A stretch of DNA of 64,000 bases. Source: Polynucleobacter finlandensis. Its GTDB lineage: Bacteria > Pseudomonadota > Gammaproteobacteria > Burkholderiales > Burkholderiaceae. The translations under genes were made by a program, and so were the position numbers. Of this stretch, positions 35,136-45,247 are shown in pieces. Below the pieces are notes generated by a model. That model saw only the letters and a list, made by a program, of their open reading frames with translations. It made no database searches and was not told the origin of the DNA. The first letter of the stretch is position 1; every line of letters starts with the position of its first letter. The DNA lies in assembly GCF_018881755.1 (NCBI RefSeq), contig NZ_JACVPS010000002.1:124001-188000 (forward strand), written 5' to 3'.

Positions 35136-37117
35136 TGCCGTCAGTCCTTCAATTAACTCTCATCTTGTTGGCCTCCGCTGTGGCCGGAGTGGTTATTTTC
35201 CGCTATTTTGGCCTGCCCCCTATTTTGGGCTATTTAGCCATTGGTGTCTTGATTGGTCCTAAGGCCCTAGCTCTAGCAAATGATTCAGCCACCGTAAAGT
35301 ATTTAGCTGAATTTGGGGTGGTTTTCTTAATGTTCTCGATAGGCCTGGAGTTCAATCTCCATAAGCTTCGGGCAATGCGGTCTATCGTTTTTGGCCTAGG
35401 CAGTAGTCAGGTCGTTTTAACGATGCTCTTGGCAGTGCCCGCTAGCCTTTTTATGAACTGGATTTACCCCATTTCTTGGCAGGCGGCTATTGCCCTGGGC
35501 GGTGCGTTAGCGATGTCTTCGACGGCAATTGTGACTAAGCTGATTTCCGATCGCTCTGAATTTGAAACTGAACATGGTCGCAACGTAGTCGGAATTCTGT
35601 TATTCCAAGATTTGGCGGTGGTGTTCCTATTAATTCTGTTGCCATCACTGGGTAAAAATCCTGGCGACTTGATCCTGGCCTTAACAGCAGCCTCCATCAA
35701 AATTGCTGTGGCTTTGGGTCTCATTTTTGTCATCGGTCAAACCTTGATGAGTCGCTGGTTTAGCTTGGTTGCCAAATTGCGCTCTCAAGAACTCTTCATG
35801 CTCAATCTCTTATTGATTGTGTTGGGTATGGCGGCACTTACTGAGCACTTCGGTTTGTCTTTGGCGCTCGGTGCATTTTTGGCCGGGATGTTGATTTCAG
35901 AGACGCCCTATCGGCATCAGGTTGAAGAAGATGTGAAGCCTTTTAGAGATGTCTTGCTAGGACTCTTTTTTATTACGATCGGGATGCAACTTGATCTTGA
36001 GGTGATTTATCAACAGTGGATGCTAGTGCTGCTTTTGTTAATTGGACCGCTGATCTTTAAGTTTGGTTTGATTGCTTTGCTGTCCCGTGCTTTTGGATCA
36101 AGCCCTGGTATCTCGATTCGGACTGGCTTATGCCTAGCGCAGGCTGGTGAATTTGGATTCGTTCTGCTCAATCAGATTGACGGTTTAGATTTGATTGACC
36201 ATGCCTTAAGTCAGGCAGTGTTGGCGGCAATGCTGATATCAATGTTTGGCGCACCATTCTTAATTCAATACAGCGATCGTATTGCGATGCGCTTCTCTAG
36301 TAACGAGTGGCTATTGCAATCATTGGCATTGACACGCGTTGCTGCCAAAAGCGTCCGCACTGAAAACCATGTGGTGATTTGTGGTTTTGGTCGTTCGGGA
36401 CAAAGTCTTGCACGCATGCTGGATCAAGAAAAAATTCCTTATATTGCTTTGGATATGGACCCCGATAGGGTGAAAGAGGCAGCCGCTGCTGGTGACAACG
36501 TCTCGTATGGAGATGCCAGTCGTGAGAATTATCTAATCGCAGCAGGCTTATCTAAAGCCAAGGCCGTCGTCATTACTTATGCAGATACGCCGGCAAGCAT
36601 GAAGGTCTTATATCAAGTGGAACGCTTACGACCAGGCATGACGATCCTGGTGCGTACTAAGGATGATGCAGATTTAAGTAAGCTGCAGGCAGCAGGTGCA
36701 ACTGAGGTGGTGCCAGAGTTGATTGAAGGTAGCTTAATGATGGCATCACATGTCCTGCTGATGATGGGCGTACCCATGCGTAAAGTGGTCAGAATTGTCA
36801 CCAATGCACGCGAGGCAAGGTATAGCTTATTGCGCGGATATTTCCGCGGGTCTGAAGCGGATGACTTTAATGCAAATGAATCTTGGCGTTTACATTCCGT
36901 GACCCTATTGCCCGAGTCAATCAGCATTAACAAGACGCTAGGTGAGCTCAATCTGGAAAATGACGGTGTGAGTGTACAAGCCGTGCGCCGTAAAATCAGT
37001 GGTGCAGATTACGTCAAGCTAGACCTTAGCCCTGATTTGCGTTTACAGGCAAATGACATCTTGGTGCTATCAGGCAATCCAGAAGCGACCGATTTGGCCG
37101 AATCTAAATTGCTCTGA
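35135..37117 (+). CDS. CPA2 family Kef-type potassium/proton antiporter
   Basis: 660 residues: 12-13 membrane helices of the Na+/H+ exchanger fold (about residues 1-385, with GYLAIGVLIGPKALALAN and LGGALAMSSTAIVTKLISDR), then a TrkA-N domain binding NAD(H) (VVICGFGRSGQSLARMLDQ, about residue 410) and a C-terminal TrkA-C domain. The layout is that of KefB/KefC, which export potassium with proton exchange under electrophile stress. The precise ion and the regulator are not shown by the sequence. The start has no obvious ribosome-binding site. It converges on uvrA. Confidence 0.93.
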   Translation: MPSVLQLTLILLASAVAGVVIFRYFGLPPILGYLAIGVLIGPKALALANDSATVKYLAEFGVVFLMFSIGLEFNLHKLRAMRSIVFGLGSSQVVLTMLLAVPASLFMNWIYPISWQAAIALGGALAMSSTAIVTKLISDRSEFETEHGRNVVGILLFQDLAVVFLLILLPSLGKNPGDLILALTAASIKIAVALGLIFVIGQTLMSRWFSLVAKLRSQELFMLNLLLIVLGMAALTEHFGLSLALGAFLAGMLISETPYRHQVEEDVKPFRDVLLGLFFITIGMQLDLEVIYQQWMLVLLLLIGPLIFKFGLIALLSRAFGSSPGISIRTGLCLAQAGEFGFVLLNQIDGLDLIDHALSQAVLAAMLISMFGAPFLIQYSDRIAMRFSSNEWLLQSLALTRVAAKSVRTENHVVICGFGRSGQSLARMLDQEKIPYIALDMDPDRVKEAAAAGDNVSYGDASRENYLIAAGLSKAKAVVITYADTPASMKVLYQVERLRPGMTILVRTKDDADLSKLQAAGATEVVPELIEGSLMMASHVLLMMGVPMRKVVRIVTNAREARYSLLRGYFRGSEADDFNANESWRLHSVTLLPESISINKTLGELNLENDGVSVQAVRRKISGADYVKLDLSPDLRLQANDILVLSGNPEATDLAESKLL

Positions 37118-37137
37118 TGTGCTTGTCGTATTGACTG

Positions 37138-40026
37138 TTATTTTTTCTGGGTTTTTGTTGCTGGTTTACGAGCTAGTAATGGCGCCAAGTAATGGCCGGT
37201 AAAGCTCGCTTCATTCTTAGCCACATCTTCTGGAGTTCCAGTAGCAATAATTTGCCCACCACCAGCACCGCCCTTAGGCCCTAAATCAATAATCCAGTCG
37301 GCGGTTTTAATGACATCCAAGTTGTGTTCAATGATGACAATCGTATTGCCTTGTTTCTTCAAGGTTTGAATGACAGTGAGCAAGAGTTGAATGTCATGAA
37401 AGTGTAAGCCAGTCGTCGGCTCATCCAAGATATATAAGGTTCTACCGGTGTCACGCTTGGAGAGTTCAAGGGATAGCTTTACACGCTGTGCCTCACCGCC
37501 TGATAGCGTAGTGGCGCTTTGTCCGAGTTTGACATAGCCAAGACCAACATCTAGCAGGGTTTTGAGTTTGCGTTTCACCACAGGTACCGCTTCAAAGAAT
37601 TCATGTGCTTGCTCGATCGTCATCGAAAGCACTTCATGAATGTTTTTACCTTTGTAGCGAATATCCAAGGTTTCACGGTTGTAGCGTTTACCGTGGCAAA
37701 CATCACAAGGCACATAAACGTCTGGTAGAAAATGCATCTCTACTTTGAGAACGCCATCGCCTTCACATGAATCGCAACGGCCACCTTTGACGTTAAAAGA
37801 GAATCGGCCAGCCTCATACCCACGTTCACGGGATGAAGGAACGCCAGCAAACAATTCCCGAATCGGGGTGAAAAGGCCTGTGTAGGTTGCTGGGTTAGAG
37901 CGTGGTGTTCTGCCAATTGGAGACTGATCAACGCTAATAATTTTGTCGAAATGCTCTAAACCTTTGATGGCATCGTGAGCAGCAGGTTCTGCAACTGAGC
38001 CATAAAAATGTTGGGCTACCGCATGATGCAAGGTGTCATTAATTAAGGTTGACTTACCTGAGCCCGAAACGCCGGTGACACAAGTTAACAAGCCTACTGG
38101 AATTTTGGCATGGACAGATTGCAAGTTATTACCGCGTGCACCAATCACTTCCAAGAAGCGATCGCCAACTGGAATACGTTTTTCAGGAATTTCAATACGT
38201 ACACGTCCTGCTAGGTAGGCGCCTGTGAGAGATTTGGGATTCGCTTCAACTTGGGCAGGTGTGCCTTCTGCAACAATCTCGCCGCCATGAACGCCAGCGC
38301 CAGGACCAATATCGATGACATAGTCGGAGGCGCGAATCATGTCTTCATCGTGTTCAACGACCAACACGCTATTACCTAAATCACGCAAATGCTTGAGTGT
38401 GCCAATTAAGCGATCATTGTCGCGTTGATGTAAGCCGATTGATGGCTCATCTAATACGTACATGACGCCCGTTAGACCAGAGCCAATTTGTGAGGCTAGA
38501 CGAATACGTTGGGCTTCACCGCCAGACAAGGTATCGGCGCTACGTTCAAGCGAGAGATAGTCGAGGCCGACGTCGTTTAAAAAACGTAAGCGTGCGCCAA
38601 TCTCTTTAACAATCTTATCGGCAATTTCTCGTTTGGCACCCTTCAATTCAAGGGCTTCAAAATATTCTTTTGCTTCTTTGAGTGGCAGGGCGCTGATTTC
38701 ATAAATCGCACGTGATTGTTTTTTCTCGCCTACCTTTACAAAGCGCGCTTCTTTGCGAAGACGGCTGCCACCACAATCTTTACAAGTTTGCATATTTTGG
38801 TAGCGTGCTAATTCTTCGCGGACAGTGGCTGAATCAGTCTCTTTGTAACGCCTCTCAAAATTGGCAACGATGCCTTCGAATGGGTGCTGACGCACACTGA
38901 GTTTGCCGCGCTCGTTGATGTACTCAAATGGAATTTCAACATCGCCAGAACCCAGGAGGACGAGATCTTGTTGTTTCTTGCTGAGGGTCTCAAAAGGCTT
39001 CTCTACGTCAAAACCACCATGCTTAGCCAGGGTCTGCAAGAGTTTGAAATAAAACTGATTGCGGCGATCCCAGCCTTTAATAGCGCCAGATGCTAAGGAG
39101 AGATCTGGATGGGCAACGATCCGTTTTGGATCAAAGAAAGATTGATGACCTAAGCCATCACACGAAGGGCAAGCACCCATCGGGTTGTTAAACGAAAAGA
39201 GGCGTGGCTCTAGTTCTTGCAGCGAGTATGAGCAGACTGGGCAAGCAAATTTGCTGGAGAAGATCATGTCTTTGCCTGTATCCATGTCGACGATCATGGC
39301 TTTGCCATCGGCAAGACGTAAGGCAGTTTCAAATGATTCGGCTAAGCGTTGCTGAATATCAGGGCGTACTTTGATGCGATCCACTACAACCTCAATGGAA
39401 TGCTTATCGTTTTTCTTTAACTCTGGTAGTTGATCTACTTCAAAGATTTCTGCTTTAGCAGTATTGGTGGTGCCACCACCGGAGCGCACTCTAAAGCGCA
39501 CAAAACCTTGGGCTTGTAGATCTTGAAAGAGATCTACAAACTCGCCCTTACGCTCGCTCACAACGGGAGCCAAGATCATCAACTTGGTATCTTCCGGCAT
39601 TGCTAAAACGGTATCGACCATTTGAGAAACGCTTTGAGCTTCTAATGGAAGATCGTGATCGGGGCAGTGTGGCGTACCAGCACGCGCAAATAACAAACGT
39701 AAGTAGTCATGAATTTCTGTAACTGTGCCAACGGTAGACCGTGGATTATGGCTAGTCGCTTTTTGTTCAATGGAGATGGCGGGCGATAGACCCTCGATCG
39801 TATCGACGTCAGGCTTTTCCATGAGTTGCAAGAATTGACGGGCATAGGCAGAGAGTGACTCCACATAGCGACGTTGACCTTCGGCATACAGGGTGTCAAA
39901 AGCCAGCGAGCTTTTTCCGGAACCAGATAAACCAGTCAAGACGACTAACTTCTCTCTAGGAATGTCTAGATTGATATTTTTGAGGTTGTGCGTGCGCGCA
40001 CCGCGGATCTTAATTTCGTTATTCAT
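37138..40026 (-). CDS. uvrA: Excinuclease ABC subunit A
   Basis: Damage-recognition ATPase of nucleotide excision repair. 962 residues with two ABC ATPase modules: Walker [21 protein letters not shown] (first, near residue 33) and [15 protein letters not shown] (second), signature motifs [17 protein letters not shown] and [17 protein letters not shown], and zinc-binding cysteines ([17 protein letters not shown] and CDVCHGKRY). TACGCT lies 8 nt before the ATG and no ribosome-binding site is seen. It is divergent from the MFS gene. No LexA-type operator was recognised by eye. Confidence 0.99.
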   Translation of the reverse strand: MNNEIKIRGARTHNLKNINLDIPREKLVVLTGLSGSGKSSLAFDTLYAEGQRRYVESLSAYARQFLQLMEKPDVDTIEGLSPAISIEQKATSHNPRSTVGTVTEIHDYLRLLFARAGTPHCPDHDLPLEAQSVSQMVDTVLAMPEDTKLMILAPVVSERKGEFVDLFQDLQAQGFVRFRVRSGGGTTNTAKAEIFEVDQLPELKKNDKHSIEVVVDRIKVRPDIQQRLAESFETALRLADGKAMIVDMDTGKDMIFSSKFACPVCSYSLQELEPRLFSFNNPMGACPSCDGLGHQSFFDPKRIVAHPDLSLASGAIKGWDRRNQFYFKLLQTLAKHGGFDVEKPFETLSKKQQDLVLLGSGDVEIPFEYINERGKLSVRQHPFEGIVANFERRYKETDSATVREELARYQNMQTCKDCGGSRLRKEARFVKVGEKKQSRAIYEISALPLKEAKEYFEALELKGAKREIADKIVKEIGARLRFLNDVGLDYLSLERSADTLSGGEAQRIRLASQIGSGLTGVMYVLDEPSIGLHQRDNDRLIGTLKHLRDLGNSVLVVEHDEDMIRASDYVIDIGPGAGVHGGEIVAEGTPAQVEANPKSLTGAYLAGRVRIEIPEKRIPVGDRFLEVIGARGNNLQSVHAKIPVGLLTCVTGVSGSGKSTLINDTLHHAVAQHFYGSVAEPAAHDAIKGLEHFDKIISVDQSPIGRTPRSNPATYTGLFTPIRELFAGVPSSRERGYEAGRFSFNVKGGRCDSCEGDGVLKVEMHFLPDVYVPCDVCHGKRYNRETLDIRYKGKNIHEVLSMTIEQAHEFFEAVPVVKRKLKTLLDVGLGYVKLGQSATTLSGGEAQRVKLSLELSKRDTGRTLYILDEPTTGLHFHDIQLLLTVIQTLKKQGNTIVIIEHNLDVIKTADWIIDLGPKGGAGGGQIIATGTPEDVAKNEASFTGHYLAPLLARKPATKTQKK

Positions 40027-40063
40027 GATTTTTTAGCGTAACTTGTTAATATAGCCTTTTCCT

Positions 40064-41239
40064 ATGAATCCTTCCGAACTTCGCTCAACTCTGGCCTTAG
40101 CAGGCATTTTTGGCCTCCGCATGCTGGGCCTGTTCTTGCTTTTGCCGGTTTTTAGCATTCATGCACGTGGCTTACCAGGCGGTGAGCATGCTTTATGGGT
40201 CGGCTTGGCTTTAGGAATCTTCAATATCGTTCAGGCTTGTTTTTACATCCCTTTAGGGCGACTATCCGACCGAATTGGCCGAAAACCAGTAGTTTTCTGG
40301 GGACTTTCTCTATTTGTTGCTGGAGCCTTGATTTGCGCGGCTCAGGATGATTTGCTCTGGATTGCGATTGGGCGTGGCGTGATGGGTGCCGGGGCTATTT
40401 CAGCGGCGATATCTGCTTGGGTTGCTGATCTCACGCGTGAGCAGGTGCGTACTCGCGCCATGGCTCTGGTCGGTGGCAGTATTGCGCTCTCATTTGCTTT
40501 ATCACTTGTGATTGCTGCACCGATCTATCGCATGATTGGTTTGAGCGGTATTTTTGTGGTGCTGGCAGTACTTGGTGTGATCGCGATGTTGGTGACCTAC
40601 TTTGTACTCCCTACCCATAAGCCAGAAATGAAAGCCCCTCAAGCTTCTTTGAAAGAAGTATTTTTCCGTCCTGAGTTGATGCGTCTCAATGCTGGCGTGT
40701 TTGTTTTGCATGCAACGCAAGTGGCAATGTTCTTAGTGGTGCCCCGTTTATTGGTGCAAGCAGGTTTGCCTTTGTCAGACCATTGGCAGGTTTATCTGCC
40801 GGTAGTGCTCCTTTCTTTCTTTTTGATGGCCCCTTTGATCATTATTGGCGAGAAGAAACAGTGCCTGAGACTCATTCTTTTAATTGCCATTGTTTTGCTG
40901 TTTATTGCTGAATGCTTCTTTACTGGCACTTCATCGGTACTGGGAATTGCTTCTGCCTTATTGATTTATTTTGTCGGTTTTAATTTACTAGAGGCTTTAC
41001 AGCCCTCTTTAGTTTCTCGCTTTGCAAAAGAATCAAAAGGCACTGCGATGGGCGTTTACAACACCACTCAGTCGATTGGGCTGTTTTCAGGTGCTGTAAT
41101 TGGGGGTTGGTTGATGGATAGCCATGGTGATTTGTCGGTCTTTGCTGCAGGTGCAGTACTGCTTCTTTGCTGGCTTATAATCGCTTGGTCGATGCGTGAA
41201 CTGCCTGCAAAGGTTGTAGATTCAACGGCTGCAATTTAA
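40064..41239 (+). CDS. Major facilitator superfamily transporter
   Basis: 391 residues with 12 predicted membrane helices and the MFS motif A GRLSDRIGRKPVVFWGLSLF between helices 2 and 3. Overall it resembles the YajR-type drug/proton antiporters without their C-terminal soluble domain. The order uvrA-MFS-ssb is common in Burkholderiales. The substrate is unknown. Confidence 0.9.
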   Translation: MNPSELRSTLALAGIFGLRMLGLFLLLPVFSIHARGLPGGEHALWVGLALGIFNIVQACFYIPLGRLSDRIGRKPVVFWGLSLFVAGALICAAQDDLLWIAIGRGVMGAGAISAAISAWVADLTREQVRTRAMALVGGSIALSFALSLVIAAPIYRMIGLSGIFVVLAVLGVIAMLVTYFVLPTHKPEMKAPQASLKEVFFRPELMRLNAGVFVLHATQVAMFLVVPRLLVQAGLPLSDHWQVYLPVVLLSFFLMAPLIIIGEKKQCLRLILLIAIVLLFIAECFFTGTSSVLGIASALLIYFVGFNLLEALQPSLVSRFAKESKGTAMGVYNTTQSIGLFSGAVIGGWLMDSHGDLSVFAAGAVLLLCWLIIAWSMRELPAKVVDSTAAI

Positions 41240-41276
41240 GATTTAATTCACATTACATTTTTCTTCGGGAGACAAC

Positions 41277-41735
41277 ATGGCTTCGGTAAATAAGGTCATC
41301 ATCGTAGGTAACGTAGGACGCGATCCAGAAACACGTTACATGCCAAGCGGCGACGCCGTTACAAATATTTCAGTTGCGACATCTGACCGCTATAAAGATA
41401 AGCAAACTAATGAAATGAAAGAAACCACTGAATGGCACCGCGTTGCATTCTTTGGCAAGCTTGCTGAGATCGCAGGACAATATCTCAAAAAGGGCTCACA
41501 AGTTTATGTTGAAGGTCGTTTGCGTACTCGCAAATGGACAGATGCTAGTGGTCAAGAAAAGTATTCCACTGAGATCGTTGCAGAAACCATGCAAATGCTT
41601 GGTGGCAAACCAGTAGGTGGTAGCGAAGGTGGCGGTGAAAGCTACAGCCGCGCAAAATCTACTGAACAGTCCGCACCTGCAGCATCTTCTAATGCCGCTT
41701 CACTCGGTGCAATGGATGACGATATTCCGTTTTAA
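41277..41735 (+). CDS. ssb: Single-stranded DNA-binding protein
   Basis: Coats single-stranded DNA in replication, repair and recombination and recruits partners through its tail. 152 residues: the OB fold ([54 protein letters not shown]), a flexible Gly/Ser/Ala linker and the acidic C-terminal tip DDDIPF. A GGGAG ribosome-binding site precedes ATG 41277. Confidence 0.99.
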   Translation: MASVNKVIIVGNVGRDPETRYMPSGDAVTNISVATSDRYKDKQTNEMKETTEWHRVAFFGKLAEIAGQYLKKGSQVYVEGRLRTRKWTDASGQEKYSTEIVAETMQMLGGKPVGGSEGGGESYSRAKSTEQSAPAASSNAASLGAMDDDIPF

Positions 41736-41755
41736 ATAGTTTCTACTGTATTAAC

Positions 41756-41790
41756 AAAGCCCTTCTAGGTTTTCCTACAAGGGCTTTTTC
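41756..41790 (+). terminator. Rho-independent terminator after ssb
   Basis: AAAGCCCTT (41756-41764) pairs with AAGGGCTTT (41779-41787). The stem continues inward as TAGG/CCTA around a TTTT loop and is followed by a T tract. It also faces the end of queF on the other strand. Confidence 0.9.
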
Positions 41791-41813
41791 TTTGGAATTT
41801 TTTGCTGAAGCTT

Positions 41814-42641
41814 TTACTGTCGTGCGTGCCGTATATTTTCAGGCCATGGTGAATTGTGATCGGTACGGAAGGGGTTAATGTCTAAGCCGCCACGTCTTGT
41901 GTAACGAGCATAGACGGATAATTTATCGGGTTTACATTGGCGCTTGATATCGCAGAAAATCGTTTCAACACAATGCTCATGAAACTCCCCGAGTTGTCTA
42001 AAGCCAATCAAGTAGCGCAGTAAACCTTCTTCCAGGATCGGGCGTCCTTGGTAACGAATTTGTACGCTTGCCCAATCAGGTTGGCCTGTGACAGGGCAGT
42101 TCGATTTCAGTAAATGGGTCACCAGGCATTGTTCAATTGGCCCGAATGAGTCATTCACTTCGAGCAGCGATGGATCAGCTGGCAAGTTCGGATCAATCTC
42201 AATATCGAGCCTATCCATTAAGACTCCGCTCATTTCTTGCATACCCTTTTTGGAAATAAGCTCAGGCGGATTGATGCGAGTGGAAATTTTGCTGCCAGCA
42301 ACTGCCGATAAATCAGCAATGAGTCTTTCGCGAACATCTTCCTCATTTTTAAAGCGTGCGCTATTGAGGCTATTGAGATACAGCTTGAACGATTTGGACT
42401 CAATCATATTGGGTGAGTCAGCAGGAATCTGAAACTCTGCCAAAGCAATTTGTGGCTTGCCTTTTGGGTTAAGCCAACTCAGCTCATAAGCATTCCAAAT
42501 ATCAACGCCAACAAATGGCAAGGCTTGATTCGATTGGATGTTGAGCTTGAGGCGATTCTCAGAGCGTGGAATTGGAAACAACACACTCGGATCGTATTGA
42601 TCTGGATATTGCGTAGCTTGACCGAGCGGAAGTATTGCCAT
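41814..42641 (-). CDS. queF: NADPH-dependent 7-cyano-7-deazaguanine reductase
   Basis: Reduces preQ0 to preQ1 in queuosine biosynthesis. 275 residues, the long E. coli type. The active-site cysteine and aspartate are in LKSNCPVTGQPDWASVQIRY, with the substrate-binding EFHEHCVE motif and an N-terminal SWLNPKGKPQIALAEF segment. It ends the ilvA-nucleotidase-queF group, 27 nt after the nucleotidase gene. No preQ1 riboswitch is seen. Confidence 0.96.
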   Translation of the reverse strand: MAILPLGQATQYPDQYDPSVLFPIPRSENRLKLNIQSNQALPFVGVDIWNAYELSWLNPKGKPQIALAEFQIPADSPNMIESKSFKLYLNSLNSARFKNEEDVRERLIADLSAVAGSKISTRINPPELISKKGMQEMSGVLMDRLDIEIDPNLPADPSLLEVNDSFGPIEQCLVTHLLKSNCPVTGQPDWASVQIRYQGRPILEEGLLRYLIGFRQLGEFHEHCVETIFCDIKRQCKPDKLSVYARYTRRGGLDINPFRTDHNSPWPENIRHARQ

Positions 42642-42668
42642 GATAAATGGTGATTAAGTTGTGGGCGC

Positions 42669-43577
42669 TTAGCTCTTAGGCCGATTGGATACGCCAGATA
42701 CTACGTGACCGGTTGGCGCAACCGATGCAGCGGATTGGCAATGACCAGTTTGATCATCAAAGAAAAAGTCGGGCTCGAATTCTCTGAGGAACTCGCTCTT
42801 GGATAAGCCGCCCAAGAACATGGCTTCATCTACATCAATGCCCCATGCCATCAAAGTACGAATAGCGCGTTCATGTGCTGGAGCCGAGCGTGCAGTAACC
42901 AATGCGGTACGAATGCGCATGCCTTTTTCGCTGGTAGAGCGTTGTAGACGATGAAGCGCTTCAAGCAAGGGTTTGAAGGGTCCTGGTGGTAATGGAATGT
43001 CTGCATTTTTGCTTTCGTGATCCACAAAGGCTTCAAGACCTTTACTCTGAAAGACTTGCTCAGCTTCATCTGAAAACAGAACTGCGTCACCGTCAAATGC
43101 AATACGAATTTCATTCGGATGAGACTCAGCGGTTTTGCTGGACTCTGGGTAGACGCGCGCGGCAGGAAAGCCTGCTTCGATAGTGGCGCGAACGTCATCT
43201 TCGTTTGCTGACAGAAAGAGATTGGCATGCAATGAGCGAAGGTAGTGATAGGGAGGGCGACCTCTAGTAAATACACCGCGCTCTAAATGCAGTCCATGGT
43301 GCTCTGCTGAGCGGAATACGCGTAGGCCGCTGACCGGATCATTGCGAGACAGAATCACTACCTCAACCCGCTGTTCATCACCCTCGTTAAAGGCTAATAA
43401 TTTTTTGACTAAAGGAAAGGCTACACCTGTTTGCGCTGCTTTACCGAGACGTTCAAGCTGTAACTTCATATACGCACTGTCATCACTCGACTCGAAGATG
43501 CGATTTTCTTCTTCGAAGTCAAACAGGGCGCGCGAAGAAATCGCAACAACGAGTTTTCCGGTAAGTGTGTATGACAT
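42669..43577 (-). CDS. 5'-nucleotidase (NT5C1-like family)
   Basis: 302 residues similar to the bacterial branch of cytosolic 5'-nucleotidase I (5-nucleotidase Pfam family). A HAD-like core is visible in EIRIAFDGDAVLFSDEAEQ, ALVTARSAPAHERAIRTL and FEPDFFFDDQTGHC. The N-terminal VVAISSRALFDFEEENRIF is typical of the family. It probably dephosphorylates nucleoside monophosphates; the preferred nucleotide is not shown. It lies between ilvA and queF. Confidence 0.88.
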   Translation of the reverse strand: MSYTLTGKLVVAISSRALFDFEEENRIFESSDDSAYMKLQLERLGKAAQTGVAFPLVKKLLAFNEGDEQRVEVVILSRNDPVSGLRVFRSAEHHGLHLERGVFTRGRPPYHYLRSLHANLFLSANEDDVRATIEAGFPAARVYPESSKTAESHPNEIRIAFDGDAVLFSDEAEQVFQSKGLEAFVDHESKNADIPLPPGPFKPLLEALHRLQRSTSEKGMRIRTALVTARSAPAHERAIRTLMAWGIDVDEAMFLGGLSKSEFLREFEPDFFFDDQTGHCQSAASVAPTGHVVSGVSNRPKS

Positions 43578-43592
43578 CTGATGAATTACATC

Positions 43593-45113
43593 TTATTTAA
43601 GGAAGAGTCGATACGCTGGGTTCTTGGTCTCATCCCAGTGAGGATAGCCAAGTGTAGCTAAAAAGTTTTGAAATTTCTTCTGCTCATTTTTTGGCACTTG
43701 GATACCAATGAGGATACGGCCATAGTCAGCGCCGTGGTTGCGGTAATGAAAGAGACTGATATTCCAGTTGGGCGCCATGCTGGTTAAGAATTTCATCAAA
43801 GCGCCTGGGCGTTCTGGAAATTCAAAGCGATAGAGCAATTCATCTTTAGCTAGTGCAGAGTGACCGCCCACCATATGACGCAGGTGCGACTTCGCCAGCT
43901 CATCATGGGTCAGATCGATTGTTGCAAATTTTGCTTTAGTGAAATGCTTTGCAATCGCAGCGCTATCACTAGCCTTTTGTGTGCCAATGCCAACAAAAAT
44001 GTGTGCTTGGCTGCCATCGGCAATGCGGTAATTAAATTCAGTGACATTACGGTTGCCGAGAAGTTCACAGAAGCGTTTAAAGGAGCCGCGCTCTTCTGGG
44101 ATCGTGACCGCAAATACTGCTTCACGGTATTCACCGACATCAGCGCGCTCAGCTACGAAGCGTAGGCGACTGAAGTTCATATTGGCACCACAAGCAATAG
44201 CTACCAAGGTTTTCTTTTTGGTTTTATTCTTTTCGACGTATTTCTTCATGCCTGCAATGGCTAAAGCGCCTGCAGGCTCGAGAATACTGCGGGTATCGGT
44301 GAAGACATCGTTGATTGCTGCGCAGATCTCATCGGTATCAACCGTGACGATCTCATCCACTACGCGTTTGCAAATACGGAAGGTTTCTTTGCCAACCAAT
44401 TTGACAGCAGTGCCATCAGAGAAGAGGCCAACATCTTTCATCTCAATGCGTTTATTGGCTTTAAGCGAGCGCCTCATGGCATCAGAGTCAACGGATTGCA
44501 CCCCAATCACTTTAGTCTTTGGGCTAACCGCTTTGACGTATTCGCCAATACCGGAAATGAGTCCACCACCACCGATAGCAACAAAAATAGCGTCGATAGG
44601 TTCTTGGTATTGCTGAAAGATTTCTTGGGCAATCGTGCCTTGACCGGCAATGACATCTGGATCATCGAAGGGGTGAACAAAAGTAAGCCCGCGTTTTTTC
44701 TCCAAGAGCTCTGAGTACTTGAAGGCATCGCTATAAGAATCGCCATGCAGAATGATTTCTACCCAAGGGCCACCACGAGCTTTAACGGCATCGATTTTGA
44801 GGCTAGGAGTCGTCGTCGGCATCACGATTACTGCTTTGCACTTCATTTTGGCGGCTGACAGGGCAACCCCTTGAGCATGATTGCCGGCAGAAGCGGCAAT
44901 GACCCCGCGTTTTAAGGCTTCGGGGGGTAAATGAGCCATTTTGTTATAGGCACCCCGGAGTTTGAAGGAGAAAACCGGCTGGTTATCCTCTCTTTTGAGC
45001 AATACTTGGTTGCCTAAACGCTTGCTGAGTTCGGGGGCCAGCTCGAGCTCAGTTTCCCTAGCTACATCGTAGACTCGGGCAGATAAAATTTTCTTTAAAT
45101 AGTTCGTTGCCAT
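43593..45113 (-). CDS. ilvA: Threonine ammonia-lyase, biosynthetic
   Basis: PLP enzyme that converts threonine to 2-oxobutanoate, the first step of isoleucine synthesis. 506 residues: the catalytic domain with the PLP lysine in PVFSFKLRGAYNKM (near residue 51), ASAGNHAQGVALSA and the GGGGLISGIGEY phosphate-binding loop, followed by two ACT-like regulatory repeats (about residues 330-500) expected to bind isoleucine and valine. TACGCT ends 6 nt before ATG 45113 and no ribosome-binding site is present. Confidence 0.97.
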   Translation of the reverse strand: MATNYLKKILSARVYDVARETELELAPELSKRLGNQVLLKREDNQPVFSFKLRGAYNKMAHLPPEALKRGVIAASAGNHAQGVALSAAKMKCKAVIVMPTTTPSLKIDAVKARGGPWVEIILHGDSYSDAFKYSELLEKKRGLTFVHPFDDPDVIAGQGTIAQEIFQQYQEPIDAIFVAIGGGGLISGIGEYVKAVSPKTKVIGVQSVDSDAMRRSLKANKRIEMKDVGLFSDGTAVKLVGKETFRICKRVVDEIVTVDTDEICAAINDVFTDTRSILEPAGALAIAGMKKYVEKNKTKKKTLVAIACGANMNFSRLRFVAERADVGEYREAVFAVTIPEERGSFKRFCELLGNRNVTEFNYRIADGSQAHIFVGIGTQKASDSAAIAKHFTKAKFATIDLTHDELAKSHLRHMVGGHSALAKDELLYRFEFPERPGALMKFLTSMAPNWNISLFHYRNHGADYGRILIGIQVPKNEQKKFQNFLATLGYPHWDETKNPAYRLFLK

Positions 45114-45119
45114 CCAATG

Positions 45120-45125
45120 AGCGTA
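45120..45125 (-). promoter_or_regulatory. -10 like element placed for leaderless ilvA
   Basis: TACGCT (45125-45120 on the minus strand) precedes the ilvA ATG by exactly 6 nt, the same spacing seen at gpmA, kdsD and other starts in the window. No good -35 is visible. Confidence 0.4.
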
Positions 45126-45247
45126 CCATGGATGGCCTCTAAGCCCTTAGATTTGCAAGGGTTTATCCCTTCCGCCAACATCTTTCCCTATTTCCTGCCA
45201 ATATCAAGATTGCTCAATTAAAATACATATTTACCAAATATGACGCT

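Noticed and set aside
41736-41813. preQ1 riboswitch near queF
   Set aside because: This interval is downstream of queF, which is on the minus strand, and holds the ssb terminator. The upstream gap of queF is only 27 nt.
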